DNA of 64,000 bases. Source: Collinsella aerofaciens (GTDB lineage: Bacteria; Actinomycetota; Coriobacteriia; Coriobacteriales; Coriobacteriaceae). Below, piece by piece: positions 1 to 11,670 of the stretch. Under the pieces are notes generated by a model. It had not been told where the DNA came from. It was given only the letters and a program-made list of their open reading frames with translations, and searched no databases. Position numbers and translations under genes: made by a program. The first letter of the stretch is position 1, and each line of letters opens with the position of its first letter. The DNA is taken from the NCBI RefSeq assembly GCF_028209885.1, contig NZ_JAQLEM010000013.1:1-64000 (forward strand). Reading direction: 5' to 3'.

Positions 1-82
1 TGATCCCACACTCACTTTTTATTCAGCCCTAGTCATCGCGCAAAGCCCCTTCGGCAGCACACGGTGCAACCAAGTCACCGCA

Positions 83-173
83 GGCCGGGGCGGGAGGGGC
101 CGAGTTTCCTCCTGAGCGACTCTGCTTGCAGCCGGAGCGAAAGGGGGAAATCTCGGCCCCTCCCGCCCCGGCC
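83..173. repeat. Long hairpin downstream of carB
   Basis: A perfect 22-bp inverted repeat (83-104 and 152-173) lies just past the carB stop. Pairing continues inward through TTTCC/GGAAA. No clear T-run follows, so it is not a textbook intrinsic terminator, although it could end carB transcription or protect its 3' end. The remaining bases 1-82 show nothing recognisable. Confidence 0.6.
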
Positions 174-184
174 GGCCAGGTCAA

Positions 185-3100
185 CTACACCGTGTACTGC
201 GGCAGGTCCTGCAGGGCGATGACGTCCATGCCCATGTCGTTGGCGCTGCCGTGACCCTGCTCGTCCTCGCGCACGGCCTCGATGGCACTCACGTACGTGT
301 TGGCCGCAGACATCGCCGTCACGCAGGTCACGCCACGACGGACGGCCTCGGTGCGTAGCAGGTAGCCATCGCCACGCGAGCCCGGGCCGTACGGCGTGTT
401 GATGATTACCGCAATCTTGCCATCGGCGATGAGGTCACCAATGTTGGGACGCTCGCCGTCGTGCGGGCCGCTAATCTTTTCCACGACCTCGCAGGTCACG
501 TTGCCGCCGCGCAGCACGCGCGCCGTACCCTCGGTGGAGCAGATATCAAAGCCCAGGTAGCGCAGGATACGCGCGACCGAAAGGATATGACGCTTGTCGC
601 GGTCGCACACGCTGATGAACACCTTGCCGGCGCTCGGGTCGGGCAGCTTGTAGTCAATCGCCAGCTGCGTCTTGGCGTATGCCTCGGGATAGCTCTTGGC
701 GATACCCATAACCTCGCCCGTCGACTTCATCTCGGGACCCAGGATAACGTCGGCGCCCGGGAAACGACCCCAGGGCATAACGGCTTCCTTCATGCAGAAC
801 CAGTCCAGCTGACGCTCGTCGCTCGGCAGGCCCAAGCTCGAGATGGAATCGCCCGCCATGATACGTGCGGCACACTTGGCGAGCGGCACGCCGGTGGCCT
901 TGGAGATAAACGGCACAGTGCGGCTGGCACGCGGGTTGGCCTCGATCACGTAGACGGTCTCGCCCTTGATGGCGTACTGTACGTTGACCAGGCCGCGCAC
1001 GCCCAGCGCCATCGCGATGCGGCGCGTGGTCTCGCGGAGCTTTGCCTGCAGGCTCTCGCTAAAGCTGAACGGCGGGATGCAGGTCGCAGAGTCGCCGGAG
1101 TGAATACCGGCCTCCTCGATATGCTCCAGGATACCGCCGATGTAGACCTCCTCGCCGTCGCACAGGGCGTCGACGTCGGACTCGATCGCACCCTCCAAGA
1201 AGCGATCCAGATACACCGGGTAGTCGGGGCTAATGCGTGCAGCCTCGGCCATATAATCGCGCAGATGCTCGGCATCGTAGGCGATCATCATGCCGCGGCC
1301 GCCCAGCACGTAGCTCGGACGCACCAGCAGCGGGTAGCCAATATGCGCGGCGACGGCCTCGGCCTCCTCAAACGAGGTTGCCTGGCCCGCCGGCGGATAC
1401 ATAATGCCCAGCTTGTCGAGCAGGGCGGCAAAGCGCTCGCGGTCCTCGGCAAAGTCGATGGCATCGGGCTTGGTGCCCATGATGTTCACGCCGCTTTCCT
1501 CGAGCATGCGCGCCAGCTTAAGCGGAGTCTGGCCGCCGAGCGTCACCACGACGCCGTCGGGTCGCTCAACATCGATGACATCCATGACGTCCTCGTAGGT
1601 GAGCGGCTCAAAGTACAGGCGGTCCGAGGTATCGTAGTCAGTCGAGACGGTCTCGGGGTTGCAGTTGACCATGATGGTCTCGAAGCCGCGGGCCGCCAGC
1701 GCGTAGCTCGCGTGCACGCAGCAGTAATCGAACTCGATACCCTGGCCAATGCGGTTGGGGCCGGCGCCCAGGATCATCGCCTTGGGCTTGTCCGCCGGCG
1801 TGGTCTCGTCGGGGGCAACGCACTTCTTGGCATCCGGGCTCGTGCGGTAGATGTTCTCGTACGTCTTGTAGTGGTACTCCGTGGCGCTCGAGAACTCCGC
1901 AGCGCAGGTATCGACCGTCTTCATGCTGGGAACCACACCCAGACCCTTGCGGTAGGCGCGCACAAAGCGCTCGTCCGAGCCGGTCAGCGCGGCAATCTCG
2001 GCGTCGCTCGTGCCGTACTGCTTGAGTAGGCGCATCGCGTCGGCGTCAATATCCTCCACACGCAGACCGCGGATGCTCTCCTGAACCTGCACCATATCGT
2101 TGATGCAGTTGAGGTACCACGGATCGATGCCGCAGATGGCATGGATGCGAGCGATGTCCCAGCCACGGCGCAGGGCCTCGACCACAAAGAAGATGCGGTG
2201 CTCGGTCGGCGTGGTCACGGCCTGAGCGAGATCATCGTCGCTCAGCTTGTCGGCACCTTCCTTGCCACCGGCACAAATGCCCTGATGCCCGTCCTCCAGC
2301 GAACGCATGGCCTTGCCGAAGGCCTCCTCAAAGGTGCGGCCGATCGCCATGATCTCGCCCACGGCCTTCATGCGCGTGGTAAGCGTGGGGTCGGTACCCT
2401 TGAACTTCTCGAAGGCAAAGCGCGGCACCTTGACCACGCAGTAGTCGATCGTGGGCTCAAAGCAGGCGGGCGTGGCCTTGGTGATGTCGTTGACGATCTC
2501 GTCGAGCGTATAGCCCACAGCCAGGCGCGCGGCGGCCTTGGCGATGGGGAAACCCGTGGCCTTGGAGGCTAGCGCGGACGAACGGCTCACGCGCGGGTTC
2601 ATCTCGATGACGATCAAGCGACCGGTGTTGGGGTTCACGGCAAACTGCACGTTGGAGCCACCGGTCTCGACGCCGATCTTCTCCAGAATGGCGAGCGAGG
2701 CCACGCGCATGCGCTGATACTCAAGGTCGGAGAGCGTCTGCGCCGGCGCCACGGTGATGGAGTCGCCGGTATGCACGCCCATGGGGTCGAGATTCTCGAT
2801 GGAGCACACGATGATGCCGTTGCCGGCGTGGTCACGCATGACCTCCATCTCATACTCTTTCCAGCCCTCGATGGATTCCTCGACCAGCACCTCGTGGGCG
2901 GGCGAAAGCTCCAGGCCCTGGCTCACGATGGAGACGAGCTCCTCGTGGGTGTGAGCGATGCCGCCGCCGGCGCCGCCGAGGGTAAAGCTCGGGCGCAGTA
3001 CGCAGGGATAGCCCACGCGCTCGGCGATAGCCTCGGCGTCGGCCACGCTGTAGGCATAGCCCGAGCGCGCGACCTCCAGGCCAATCTCGGCCATGGCCTC

Positions 3101-3499
3101 GTTAAAGAGCTTGCGGTCCTCGCCGCGCTCGATAGCGGCCAGGTCGCAGCCAATCATCTCGACGCCATACTTGTCGAGCGTGCCGTCTTTCGCCAGCTCG
3201 ACGGCGGCGTTCAGACCGGTCTGGCCGCCCAGCGTGGGAAGCAGCGCGTCCGGGCGCTCTTTCTTGATTACGCGCTCGATAAACTCGGCGGTGATAGGCT
3301 CAACATAGGTGCGGTCGGCCAAGCCCGGGTCGGTCATGATGGTCGCCGGGTTGGAATTGACCAGGATGACCTCAAAGCCATCCTCCTTGAGCACCTTGCA
3401 GGCCTGGGCGCCGGAGTAGTCGAACTCGCAGGCCTGGCCAATAACGATGGGGCCCGAACCAATAACGAGGATACGCTTGATGTCAGTACGTTTCGGCAT
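185..3499 (-). CDS. carB: Carbamoyl-phosphate synthase large subunit
   Basis: Makes carbamoyl phosphate from bicarbonate, ATP and the ammonia delivered by CarA, feeding pyrimidine and arginine synthesis in the cytosol. The 1104 residues match the usual length of about 1070-1100. Two homologous ATP-grasp halves are visible: the first begins with [19 protein letters not shown], the second with [21 protein letters not shown]-terminal MGS-like regulatory domain follows. The ATG at 3499 has an AGGAGGT ribosome site 9 nt upstream. carA lies 98 bp upstream on the same strand, and that gap contains a short hairpin (3520-3547). The two genes are almost certainly one carAB operon. Confidence 0.98.
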   Translation of the reverse strand: MPKRTDIKRILVIGSGPIVIGQACEFDYSGAQACKVLKEDGFEVILVNSNPATIMTDPGLADRTYVEPITAEFIERVIKKERPDALLPTLGGQTGLNAAVELAKDGTLDKYGVEMIGCDLAAIERGEDRKLFNEAMAEIGLEVARSGYAYSVADAEAIAERVGYPCVLRPSFTLGGAGGGIAHTHEELVSIVSQGLELSPAHEVLVEESIEGWKEYEMEVMRDHAGNGIIVCSIENLDPMGVHTGDSITVAPAQTLSDLEYQRMRVASLAILEKIGVETGGSNVQFAVNPNTGRLIVIEMNPRVSRSSALASKATGFPIAKAAARLAVGYTLDEIVNDITKATPACFEPTIDYCVVKVPRFAFEKFKGTDPTLTTRMKAVGEIMAIGRTFEEAFGKAMRSLEDGHQGICAGGKEGADKLSDDDLAQAVTTPTEHRIFFVVEALRRGWDIARIHAICGIDPWYLNCINDMVQVQESIRGLRVEDIDADAMRLLKQYGTSDAEIAALTGSDERFVRAYRKGLGVVPSMKTVDTCAAEFSSATEYHYKTYENIYRTSPDAKKCVAPDETTPADKPKAMILGAGPNRIGQGIEFDYCCVHASYALAARGFETIMVNCNPETVSTDYDTSDRLYFEPLTYEDVMDVIDVERPDGVVVTLGGQTPLKLARMLEESGVNIMGTKPDAIDFAEDRERFAALLDKLGIMYPPAGQATSFEEAEAVAAHIGYPLLVRPSYVLGGRGMMIAYDAEHLRDYMAEAARISPDYPVYLDRFLEGAIESDVDALCDGEEVYIGGILEHIEEAGIHSGDSATCIPPFSFSESLQAKLRETTRRIAMALGVRGLVNVQYAIKGETVYVIEANPRASRTVPFISKATGVPLAKCAARIMAGDSISSLGLPSDERQLDWFCMKEAVMPWGRFPGADVILGPEMKSTGEVMGIAKSYPEAYAKTQLAIDYKLPDPSAGKVFISVCDRDKRHILSVARILRYLGFDICSTEGTARVLRGGNVTCEVVEKISGPHDGERPNIGDLIADGKIAVIINTPYGPGSRGDGYLLRTEAVRRGVTCVTAMSAANTYVSAIEAVREDEQGHGSANDMGMDVIALQDLPQYTV

Positions 3500-3597
3500 G
3501 TTTAAAACCTCCTAGAGAGGCTGACTCAATGTTTTGGAAAAGTCAGCGAGGGTGCAGCTGGTGCATCAGGTTGCCGTGATGCGAGGGCGCGCTGGGC

Positions 3598-5103
3598 TTA
3601 TGCCCGCGCGTCCGAAGCAGAACGGCAAGATGATGTGCCAGATGCAGCCGCAGCGTCGACCGGTCCGCCGTTCGGTAGAACGGCGGAACCCTCGTCGGCA
3701 AAATTCCAGCCGGCAAGGCGGTCCTTCGCGGTGTCGATGTCCAGGTAGTTCTCCTCGCCGTCCATGAGTCGCGTAAAGGCGGTAAAGAGATAGTGGGCAT
3801 CGGTGGGGCCAGGCGAGGCCTCGGGGTGATACTGGACCGAGAAGCACGGGGCGTCGAGCAGCTGGATGCCCTCGGCGGTGCCGTCGTTGAGGTTCACATG
3901 TGTTAGGCGAATGCGGCCAAAGCGCTCGTTCATCACGACCGGCGCGATTCCGCGGCGCACCCAGACGCGCAGATCTCCATCGGCCGCATGCTCGGTCTCG
4001 CCGCCGGAAAGCTCGGGGACAAGCTTGCCCAAGCTGGGGAACAGCAGGCCAAAGCCATGGTTTTGCGCGGTGATCTCCACACGGCGGCTTACCAGGTTCA
4101 TAACCGGCTGGTTGCCACCGCGGTGACCGAACTTAAGCTTTTCCATCTGGGCGCCGCAGGCCAGGCTGATCATCTGGTGACCAAGACAAATACCAAAGAC
4201 CGGCACCTTGCCGATCAGCTGCTGCACCTGCTCGTAGGTCTCCACCACGGCGTCGGGGTCGCCGGGGCCATTGGACAAAAAGACGCCGTCGGGATTCATG
4301 TCGAGCACCTCACTCGCGGGCGTGTCCCACGGCACGACGGTAAGGTCGCAGCCGGCGCGGACCAGCCCCTCCAGAATGCCGCGCTTCACACCGCAGTCGT
4401 AGGCGACCACTTTGTGACGGGCAGGAGCGGCAGCCGAAAGCGCAAAGTCATGCGTGGCAGGCAGGTCGGCAGCCACAAACTCATGAGGCGCGGGACAACT
4501 TACGGTCTTGACCAGGTTCTCGCCTACCAGCGTGGGCGCTGCGGCCAGACGCTCGGCAAGCTCGTCGACGTCGAAGATCTCGGTCGAGATAATGCCCATC
4601 TTGGAACCATTGTCGCGCAGATGGCGCACCAGAGCGCGGGTGTCGACGCCCTCGATAGCGACGATGCCGTGGGCGCGCAGATACTCCGGCACGCTGACGG
4701 CCGAGCGCCAGTTAGAAGGCGTGGTGCACATGTCGCGAACGATCATGCCGCTCATAGCCGGAGCGCTCGCAGGGCGCACGGCGTCGCCGGGGAAGGCCGA
4801 CTGGACGTCGGTCTCGTCGATACCGTAGTTGCCGATCTGCGGATAGGTCATGGTTACGATTTGGCCGGCATAACTCGGGTCGGTCATGACCTCAAAGTAG
4901 CCCTCGAGTGAGGTGTTGAAGCAGACTTCGCCGGTCGCGGTGCCCTCGGCGCCGCATGCACGTCCATAAAAAATGGTCCCATCCTCAAGATACAGGATGC
5001 AGGGACCGCAGGTGCCCTTGCTGGTTTTGGCCAGCATACGCTGGCAAAGCTCGCTGGGCGCGAAGGTGCGGGCGGCAGCGCCCGCGGTATGGTTGTTCGC
5101 CAT
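3598..5103 (-). CDS. carA: Carbamoyl-phosphate synthase small subunit (glutaminase), with insertion
   Basis: Glutamine amidotransferase subunit that hydrolyses glutamine and channels ammonia to CarB. The class-I triad is visible: nucleophile Cys in FGICLGHQ, and His/Glu in QYHPEASPGP. The chosen ATG at 5103 has GGAAGGAG upstream; a longer frame would start 21 nt earlier without such a site. At about 501 residues it is much longer than the usual 360-390. There is an N-terminal extension of about 30 residues, an insert of about 35 residues between QNHGF and THVNLND (coded near 3905-4050), and a hydrophilic tail after the amidotransferase domain. First gene of carAB. Confidence 0.96.
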   Translation of the reverse strand: MANNHTAGAAARTFAPSELCQRMLAKTSKGTCGPCILYLEDGTIFYGRACGAEGTATGEVCFNTSLEGYFEVMTDPSYAGQIVTMTYPQIGNYGIDETDVQSAFPGDAVRPASAPAMSGMIVRDMCTTPSNWRSAVSVPEYLRAHGIVAIEGVDTRALVRHLRDNGSKMGIISTEIFDVDELAERLAAAPTLVGENLVKTVSCPAPHEFVAADLPATHDFALSAAAPARHKVVAYDCGVKRGILEGLVRAGCDLTVVPWDTPASEVLDMNPDGVFLSNGPGDPDAVVETYEQVQQLIGKVPVFGICLGHQMISLACGAQMEKLKFGHRGGNQPVMNLVSRRVEITAQNHGFGLLFPSLGKLVPELSGGETEHAADGDLRVWVRRGIAPVVMNERFGRIRLTHVNLNDGTAEGIQLLDAPCFSVQYHPEASPGPTDAHYLFTAFTRLMDGEENYLDIDTAKDRLAGWNFADEGSAVLPNGGPVDAAAASGTSSCRSASDARA

Positions 5104-5263
5104 AATTCTCCTTCCCGGTCTCACAGGACCGGCTTAAAGGTGTGTAGTTAGGCCTCGCGGTATTGTAACCGCAAGCATGCCTCATGGCGTTAATTTCATC
5201 GAAATGTTTACGAAATGATAATTATGACTTTCTATGCATAATGATTTCTCTGGGACGGGGATT

Positions 5264-5304
5264 AAAAAATCATCCCGCGGGGCTTGTGGCTCACGCGGGA
5301 TGAT
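5264..5304 (-). terminator. Intrinsic terminator of the 5311-8068 gene pair
   Basis: An 11-bp stem (5269-5279 with 5294-5304) is followed on the minus strand by a T-run (A-run at 5264-5269). It lies directly after the stop of the gene at 5311-6276. Confidence 0.8.
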
Positions 5305-5310
5305 GGCGTC

Positions 5311-6276
5311 TTACTTTTTCTTGTCCTGTTCCAGCAGTTCGGACGGTGTGCGATCGGGCTTGCCACCGCGGAAAATCTCGCGGCCATGCAGACGATGCTC
5401 CAGGTCACGTTCGGCCTTTTCCTCGTCAATCTTGGTCTGGCTAACCACCGGGTCCTCAATCAACGACGACACCGAGTTCACCTGCTTCTGAATGCGTTCG
5501 GCGATGGTGTCATCCATACTCACGATGCGCATCTTCCAGTCGATACTCGTGGCGTTGGATGAGCTCTTGGTCCACACGAACGTCAAAATGGCGCTCTGGT
5601 GGCCCCGCGCGGGGAACATGCCAAAGAAGGAATCGTGCTGAATGTTGCTATCCTCGTCGATATAGGCGTGAACGTTATACACCACGCGGTCGATCTTATC
5701 GTTGAGCAGCGCGTTGGTCGCAAGCGCCGCGGCCTGGATCTGCCCGTTGGACAGCAGCTCGAGCTCGTTGGCAGACGATGTGTCCAACACCGTCACCTCG
5801 ACCGTGCCCGTGCGTTCATCGGCTTCATCGACGGTAAAGTCGAGCGGAAACTGCGTAAAGCCGTTGCCCCACTCAAGGCCGCCCTTCAGCGCCGTCGAAA
5901 CGGTATCGACCGAAACGCTCTCGGACAGGTTGGCGGTATTCAGGCGACGCATCACGCCGTAGCCAATCTGCATGCCCACGATCAGCACCAAGATGCCGAT
6001 AACCACGGCCATGGCAGTCTTCGTAATGGTATGGCTCACCTGCGAACCCGAAGGATCGTCCTCGGACAGCGGGTCGATATGTTTTGCCTGGCTCGCGCGG
6101 TCCTCGCTGCGCAGCTGCGCTAGCGCCGCTTTGTCACCGCGCTTGGCCGCAGCCTCCTTCTCACGCATGCGCTCGGTACGCTTTTTGGCGAGCGTGGGAT
6201 CCAAGACGCCGGATGCATCGATTTCGGAGAATAACTCCGTCACTTCTTCCGGAGTCAAAGGGTTCTTGTCAGCCAT
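5311..6276 (-). CDS. Unknown single-pass membrane protein
   Basis: Family not recognised. The 321 residues comprise a charged cytosolic N-terminal part of about 85 residues that begins MADKNPLTPEEVTELFSEID and is rich in Arg/Lys/Glu, one hydrophobic helix around 88-110 (AMAVVIGILVLIVGMQIGYG), a folded-looking extracytoplasmic domain of about 170 residues, and a charged Lys-rich end. The ATG has AGGAAG upstream. It follows the ABC exporter gene by 19 bp on the same strand and shares its terminator. The two are therefore probably co-transcribed, and it could be an accessory of the exporter; that role is only inferred from position. Confidence 0.8.
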   Translation of the reverse strand: MADKNPLTPEEVTELFSEIDASGVLDPTLAKKRTERMREKEAAAKRGDKAALAQLRSEDRASQAKHIDPLSEDDPSGSQVSHTITKTAMAVVIGILVLIVGMQIGYGVMRRLNTANLSESVSVDTVSTALKGGLEWGNGFTQFPLDFTVDEADERTGTVEVTVLDTSSANELELLSNGQIQAAALATNALLNDKIDRVVYNVHAYIDEDSNIQHDSFFGMFPARGHQSAILTFVWTKSSSNATSIDWKMRIVSMDDTIAERIQKQVNSVSSLIEDPVVSQTKIDEEKAERDLEHRLHGREIFRGGKPDRTPSELLEQDKKK

Positions 6277-6295
6277 AAACTTCCTGTCATATCAA

Positions 6296-8068
6296 TCAGT
6301 CGAGCTCGTGCGCACGCGCACCTTCGAACTGCATTCGATAGTAACGGGCATAGGTGCCGCCACGGGCGAGAAGCTCCTCGTGCGTGCCACGCTCCACAAC
6401 GCGACCATGCTCAACGGTCGCAATCTCATCGGCATGCTTAATGGTCGAAAGACGGTGGGCGATGATAATCGTGGTGCGGCCGCGTGCCAGCTCTTCGAGT
6501 GACTCCTGCACCGCCTCCTCGCTCTCGTTATCCAAAGCACTCGTCGCCTCGTCCAAAATCAGGATCTTGGGGTTCTTGAGAAACACGCGCGCGATGGCAA
6601 CGCGCTGCTTCTGTCCGCCCGAAAGACGGCTGCCGCGCTCGCCCACCACGGTGTCGTAGCCCTGCGGAAGCGACTCGATAAAGGCATCGATGTTGGCGCG
6701 ACGGGCGGCCTCGGCGATCTCTTCTGCCGTAGCGCCCGGCTTGCCGTAGGCGATGTTCTCGCCAATCGTGCCGTCAAACAGATAGACATCCTGCTGCACC
6801 AGGCCGATGGCGCGGCGCAGGCTCTGCTGCGTCACATCGCGCACGTCCCGACCGTCGATGCTAATGGATCCGGTAGCCACGTCATAAAAGCGCGGCAGCA
6901 GCGAACAGGTCGTGGACTTGCCGCCGCCCGAAGGGCCAACCAAAGCGATGGTCTGCCCGGGCTTGATGGACAGGTCCATATGGTCGATAACGGGACGCTC
7001 GTCGGCATAGCCCTCGCCCAGCTCGACATCCTCGTAGTTAAAGCACACGTCGTGATACTCCACGGCGCCAGCAGTCACCTGCAGATCCGTAGCGCCCGGC
7101 TTGTCCTGGATATCCGGCGCGGTCGAGAGCACCTCGTCCATACGTTTAAAGCCGGCGATAGCCTTCTGATACGTTTCGGCCGAATTGACGAGCGTCTCAA
7201 GCGGCGTGCAGAACAGCGAAATATAGAGTGCAAAGGTCGCCATATCGACCGCCTGCAGCTGTCCCTTGGCGACCAGCCAGCCGCCCAGCAGCACCACGAT
7301 CACATAGAGCACACCCGAGAGCAGGCCATACGTCGCGGTATAGACGCCCATGGCGTGATACATGTTCTCCTTGGACAAAAGGTAGCGGTCGTTAGAGGCA
7401 CGGAACTTGGCACGCTCGGTCTCCTCGTTGGCAAAGCTCTTGACCACGCGCATGCCCGCCAGAGAATCCTGCAGCTGTGCATTAATGCCGCTGATCTTCT
7501 TGCGGTTGTCGCTAAAGACCTCGCGCATGCGCATGTTCTGCCAAAACATGACGACCGCAAACGCCGCCGTCACCACGGCCATGGCAAGCGCCAGCACCGG
7601 AGCGATGGTAAAGAGGATCACAAACGAGCCGATAATCTCGATACCGCAGATGATGATCCACTCGGGTACGTGATGCGCCGCCTCGCAGATATCGAACAGG
7701 TCGTTGACCACGCGGCTCATCATGTCACCCGAGCTGTTGCGGTCGAAGTACGCAAAGCTAAAGCGCTCATACTGGTCGAACAGGTCCTCGCGCATTTTGG
7801 ACTCCATGCGCGCGCCCATCACGTGGCCCCAATAGCTCACAAAGTAGCGGCAGCCGCAGCGGACGGCATACATCAGCACCAAGCCCACCGCGATCATGCC
7901 GAGCGCCTGCATAATGGCAGCCTGACCCTGAGTAAATAGCCCACCGGTCAAATTACGCAGAATAATAGGAAAAGCAAGGTCAATGGCGGCAAGCACCAGA
8001 GCACAAACAGTATCAGCAACAAAAAGCCCCATCTGGGGCTCGTAATACGAAAGAAACCTCTTCAGCAT
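6296..8068 (-). CDS. ABC exporter half-transporter (permease-ATPase fusion)
   Basis: Type IV (B-family) exporter half, expected to work as a dimer in the membrane. Roughly residues 1-310 hold six membrane helices. The ATPase domain has Walker A GPSGGGKST, signature LSGGQKQR, Walker B ILILDEATSALD and H-loop IIIAHRLST. Its 590 residues are normal for this family. Multidrug, lipid or peptide substrates are all possible and the sequence does not decide. It leads a pair with the membrane protein gene 19 bp downstream. A 12-bp hairpin (8100-8138) separates it from the NUDIX gene upstream. Confidence 0.93.
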   Translation of the reverse strand: MLKRFLSYYEPQMGLFVADTVCALVLAAIDLAFPIILRNLTGGLFTQGQAAIMQALGMIAVGLVLMYAVRCGCRYFVSYWGHVMGARMESKMREDLFDQYERFSFAYFDRNSSGDMMSRVVNDLFDICEAAHHVPEWIIICGIEIIGSFVILFTIAPVLALAMAVVTAAFAVVMFWQNMRMREVFSDNRKKISGINAQLQDSLAGMRVVKSFANEETERAKFRASNDRYLLSKENMYHAMGVYTATYGLLSGVLYVIVVLLGGWLVAKGQLQAVDMATFALYISLFCTPLETLVNSAETYQKAIAGFKRMDEVLSTAPDIQDKPGATDLQVTAGAVEYHDVCFNYEDVELGEGYADERPVIDHMDLSIKPGQTIALVGPSGGGKSTTCSLLPRFYDVATGSISIDGRDVRDVTQQSLRRAIGLVQQDVYLFDGTIGENIAYGKPGATAEEIAEAARRANIDAFIESLPQGYDTVVGERGSRLSGGQKQRVAIARVFLKNPKILILDEATSALDNESEEAVQESLEELARGRTTIIIAHRLSTIKHADEIATVEHGRVVERGTHEELLARGGTYARYYRMQFEGARAHELD

Positions 8069-8099
8069 GTGATCCTCAAAGAAATATCAGCAACGTAAG

Positions 8100-8138
8100 G
8101 CCCTGGGACAAAGCAATCAGTAGTACTTGTCCCAGGGC
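8100..8138 (-). terminator. Strong hairpin after the NUDIX gene
   Basis: A perfect 12-bp stem (8100-8111 with 8127-8138) sits immediately downstream of the NUDIX gene stop. No strong T-run follows on the minus strand, so termination is plausible but not certain. Confidence 0.55.
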
Positions 8139-8150
8139 TATCCCCACTCG

Positions 8151-8846
8151 TTAAAGCTCCGTGCCCCCAAGGCGGTGTGCGATGCTGTCGCAGGCCAAGG
8201 CGCCCACGACGGTCTTGGCGTCTTCGATCTTGCCGTCGAGTACGGCGTCGATCAGCTCATGCAGCGGCACCAGGTCCACGTTGACAAACTCGTCATCATC
8301 GGGGTTGGGCGCATCAAACTCGAGCTTGGTAGCCAAGTAGATGTGGATAATCTCATCGCAAAAACCACAGGACGTGACAATCGACGTCAAAAAGCGAATG
8401 CGACCAGCCCTAAAGCCCGTCTCCTCATGCAGCTCGCGCTTGGCGCAATCGAGCGGGTCCTCGCCTGGATCGAGCTTGCCGGCGGGAATCTCGACCGTCA
8501 CGCGGTCGATGGCGGTGCGGTACTGACGCACCAGTACGATCTTGCCGCTCTCGGTCAGTGCCACAACGGCCGCCGCACCCGGATGGCGAACGATATCGCG
8601 GGCGCCGCGGTGACCGTTGGGCAGCTCAACCTCAAGACGGTGGACGTCGAGGATCTTGCCCTTCCAGGCGCACTCCTCCGAAAGAATCTTCTCGTGCAGC
8701 TCGGCATCGTGTGGGTCGTCATCGCCCAGCACCAGCGCCGGCTCGTCAGCGACCTCGCCACCAGGCTCGCCCTCGGCGTGCCCATACATGCGGCTGTCCT
8801 CTTCGACAATCTGCGCGTCCACGAGCTCTTCGTTCTTCTCGACCAT
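8151..8846 (-). CDS. NUDIX hydrolase, ADP-ribose pyrophosphatase type
   Basis: Likely hydrolyses ADP-ribose or related nucleoside diphosphate sugars in the cytosol. The Nudix box is visible (GEDPLDCAKRELHEETGF, fitting GX5EX7REUXEEXG), preceded by the VRQYR and PAGKLD segments typical of ADP-ribose pyrophosphatases. The first 50 or so residues are an acidic extension outside the catalytic fold. I chose the ATG at 8846 because GAGGA lies 9 nt upstream; the in-frame ATG at 8855 directly abuts that site. It follows purD by 21 bp on the same strand, so co-transcription with purD is likely. Confidence 0.9.
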   Translation of the reverse strand: MVEKNEELVDAQIVEEDSRMYGHAEGEPGGEVADEPALVLGDDDPHDAELHEKILSEECAWKGKILDVHRLEVELPNGHRGARDIVRHPGAAAVVALTESGKIVLVRQYRTAIDRVTVEIPAGKLDPGEDPLDCAKRELHEETGFRAGRIRFLTSIVTSCGFCDEIIHIYLATKLEFDAPNPDDDEFVNVDLVPLHELIDAVLDGKIEDAKTVVGALACDSIAHRLGGTEL

Positions 8847-8867
8847 CCGTCTCATTCCTCTCGGATT

Positions 8868-10172
8868 TTAGGCATCCCAAGCGTCGCGGCCGCGCAGCGC
8901 GCGCAGGCCGATGTCGTGACGCAGGGTCTTGCCCTCAAAATCAATCTTCTCGCAGGCCTCGTAAGCAAGGTTGCGAGCGTTCTCGAACGTGTCGCCCAGA
9001 GCGGTCACGGCAAGCACGCGACCACCATTGGTCACGAGCTGACCGTCCACCACGGCAGTGCCCGCGTGGTACACGGTCACGTTCTCCATGGCCTCGGCAT
9101 CGGCGATACCGGTGATGACCTTGCCCTTCTCGTAGCTGCCGGGATAGCCCGCGCTCGTCAGGACAACGGCCACGGCCCACTCGTCACGCCAGTCGAGCTC
9201 AATCTGGTCGAGCTCGCAGTTGGCACAAGCCAGCATGACCTCGACCAGGTCGTTCTTAAGGCGCGGCAGCACGACCTGCGTCTCGGGGTCGCCAAAGCGG
9301 GCATTGAACTCCAGCACCTTGGGGCCGGCAGGCGTGAGCATAAAGCCGCCGTACAGGCAGCCGCGGTAGTCGATACCCTCGGCAGCGAGCTCGGCCACGG
9401 TCTGCTCCATGACCTTCACCATGGTGGCGTGCTCCTCGTCAGTCACGATGGGCACCGGGCTGTAGACACCCATGCCGCCGGTGTTGGGGCCCTTGTCGCC
9501 CTCGAGCGCGCGCTTGTGGTCCTGCGAGGTGGCCATGGGGCGCACGGTCTTGCCGTCGGTAAAGGCCAGCAGCGAGCACTCGGGGCCGGTCAGCATCTCC
9601 TCGATAACCACGGTGTTGCCGGCATCGCCAAAGGTGCCGCCAAAGCACTCGCGTACGGCTTCCTCGGCCTGCTCAAGTTCGGTCGCCACGATAACGCCCT
9701 TGCCCGCGGCAAGGCCGTCGGCCTTGACGACCAGCGGGGCGCCCTGCTCGCGCACGTAGGCGAGAGCCGAAGCCTCGTCGGTAAACGAACCATAGGCTGC
9801 CGTCGGAATGCCCGCACGCTCCATGAGCTGCTTGGAGAACAGCTTAGAGCCCTCCATCTGGGCGCCCTCGGCACCCGGGCCAAAGCAGGGAATACCCGCC
9901 GCGCGCACGGCGTCGGCCACGCCCGCCACGAGCGGAGCCTCGGGGCCAATTACCACGAGTCCGCATCCGTGGCTCTGAGCAAACGCCGCCACGGCCGCAG
10001 GATCGCAGTCGTCGAGAACAACGTTCTCGCCACAGCTCGCGGTGCCGCCGTTGCCCGGCGCGATGTAGAGCTTGCCGGCGCGCGGTGATGCCGCGAGCTT
10101 AGCTGCCAAAGCATGCTCACGGCCGCCGCTGCCCAACAACAGGATGTCGATGGTTTGAGTGTCCGCCTTCAA
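8868..10172 (-). CDS. purD: Phosphoribosylamine-glycine ligase
   Basis: Second step of purine synthesis: joins 5-phosphoribosylamine and glycine using ATP. The N-terminal [13 protein letters not shown] motif, the ATP-grasp core with [13 protein letters not shown], and [11 protein letters not shown] are typical, and the 434 residues match the family. The start codon is TTG (10172), with GAGGAGG about 5 nt upstream. It lies downstream of purA on the same strand, separated by a hairpin (10227-10268), and is followed closely by the NUDIX gene. Confidence 0.97.
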   Translation of the reverse strand: MKADTQTIDILLLGSGGREHALAAKLAASPRAGKLYIAPGNGGTASCGENVVLDDCDPAAVAAFAQSHGCGLVVIGPEAPLVAGVADAVRAAGIPCFGPGAEGAQMEGSKLFSKQLMERAGIPTAAYGSFTDEASALAYVREQGAPLVVKADGLAAGKGVIVATELEQAEEAVRECFGGTFGDAGNTVVIEEMLTGPECSLLAFTDGKTVRPMATSQDHKRALEGDKGPNTGGMGVYSPVPIVTDEEHATMVKVMEQTVAELAAEGIDYRGCLYGGFMLTPAGPKVLEFNARFGDPETQVVLPRLKNDLVEVMLACANCELDQIELDWRDEWAVAVVLTSAGYPGSYEKGKVITGIADAEAMENVTVYHAGTAVVDGQLVTNGGRVLAVTALGDTFENARNLAYEACEKIDFEGKTLRHDIGLRALRGRDAWDA

Positions 10173-10226
10173 GGGTGCCTCCTCTATGGATTAACGGCTC
10201 GCTCCGCGCGAGCCCTTTGCAAGCAA

Positions 10227-10268
10227 ATATACCCCTCGGCCGCCCGCTTGGGCTGCAAAGGGGTATAT
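10227..10268 (-). terminator. Two-level hairpin between purA and purD
   Basis: A 10-bp outer stem (10227-10236 with 10259-10268) encloses a small GCCC/GGGC stem. It lies 22 bp after the purA stop. No T-run follows, so it may be a weak terminator or an RNA-processing hairpin between purA and purD. Confidence 0.45.
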
Positions 10269-10290
10269 CGCAATAACCAAATAGTCCCGA

Positions 10291-11586
<1,296 letters not shown>

Positions 11587-11670
11587 TTACATTCATGGCC
11601 TGTCTACGCGCCACGCCGGCACGCAGAAGCACAAAACATTCCCAGTATACCCGTGCAACGGGCGCCTGTC

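Noticed and set aside
8127..10088. Long open frame on the plus strand opposite the NUDIX gene and purD
   Set aside because: Antisense shadow of high-GC codon use, with no ribosome site and low-complexity Leu/Ala/His/Arg composition. The same applies opposite typA (19177-21684), gyrA (23390-25468), gyrB (26053-28110) and dnaN-recF (29192-31189).
10227..10268. Purine riboswitch before purD
   Set aside because: The hairpin lacks the three-way junction and conserved loop bases of purine riboswitches.
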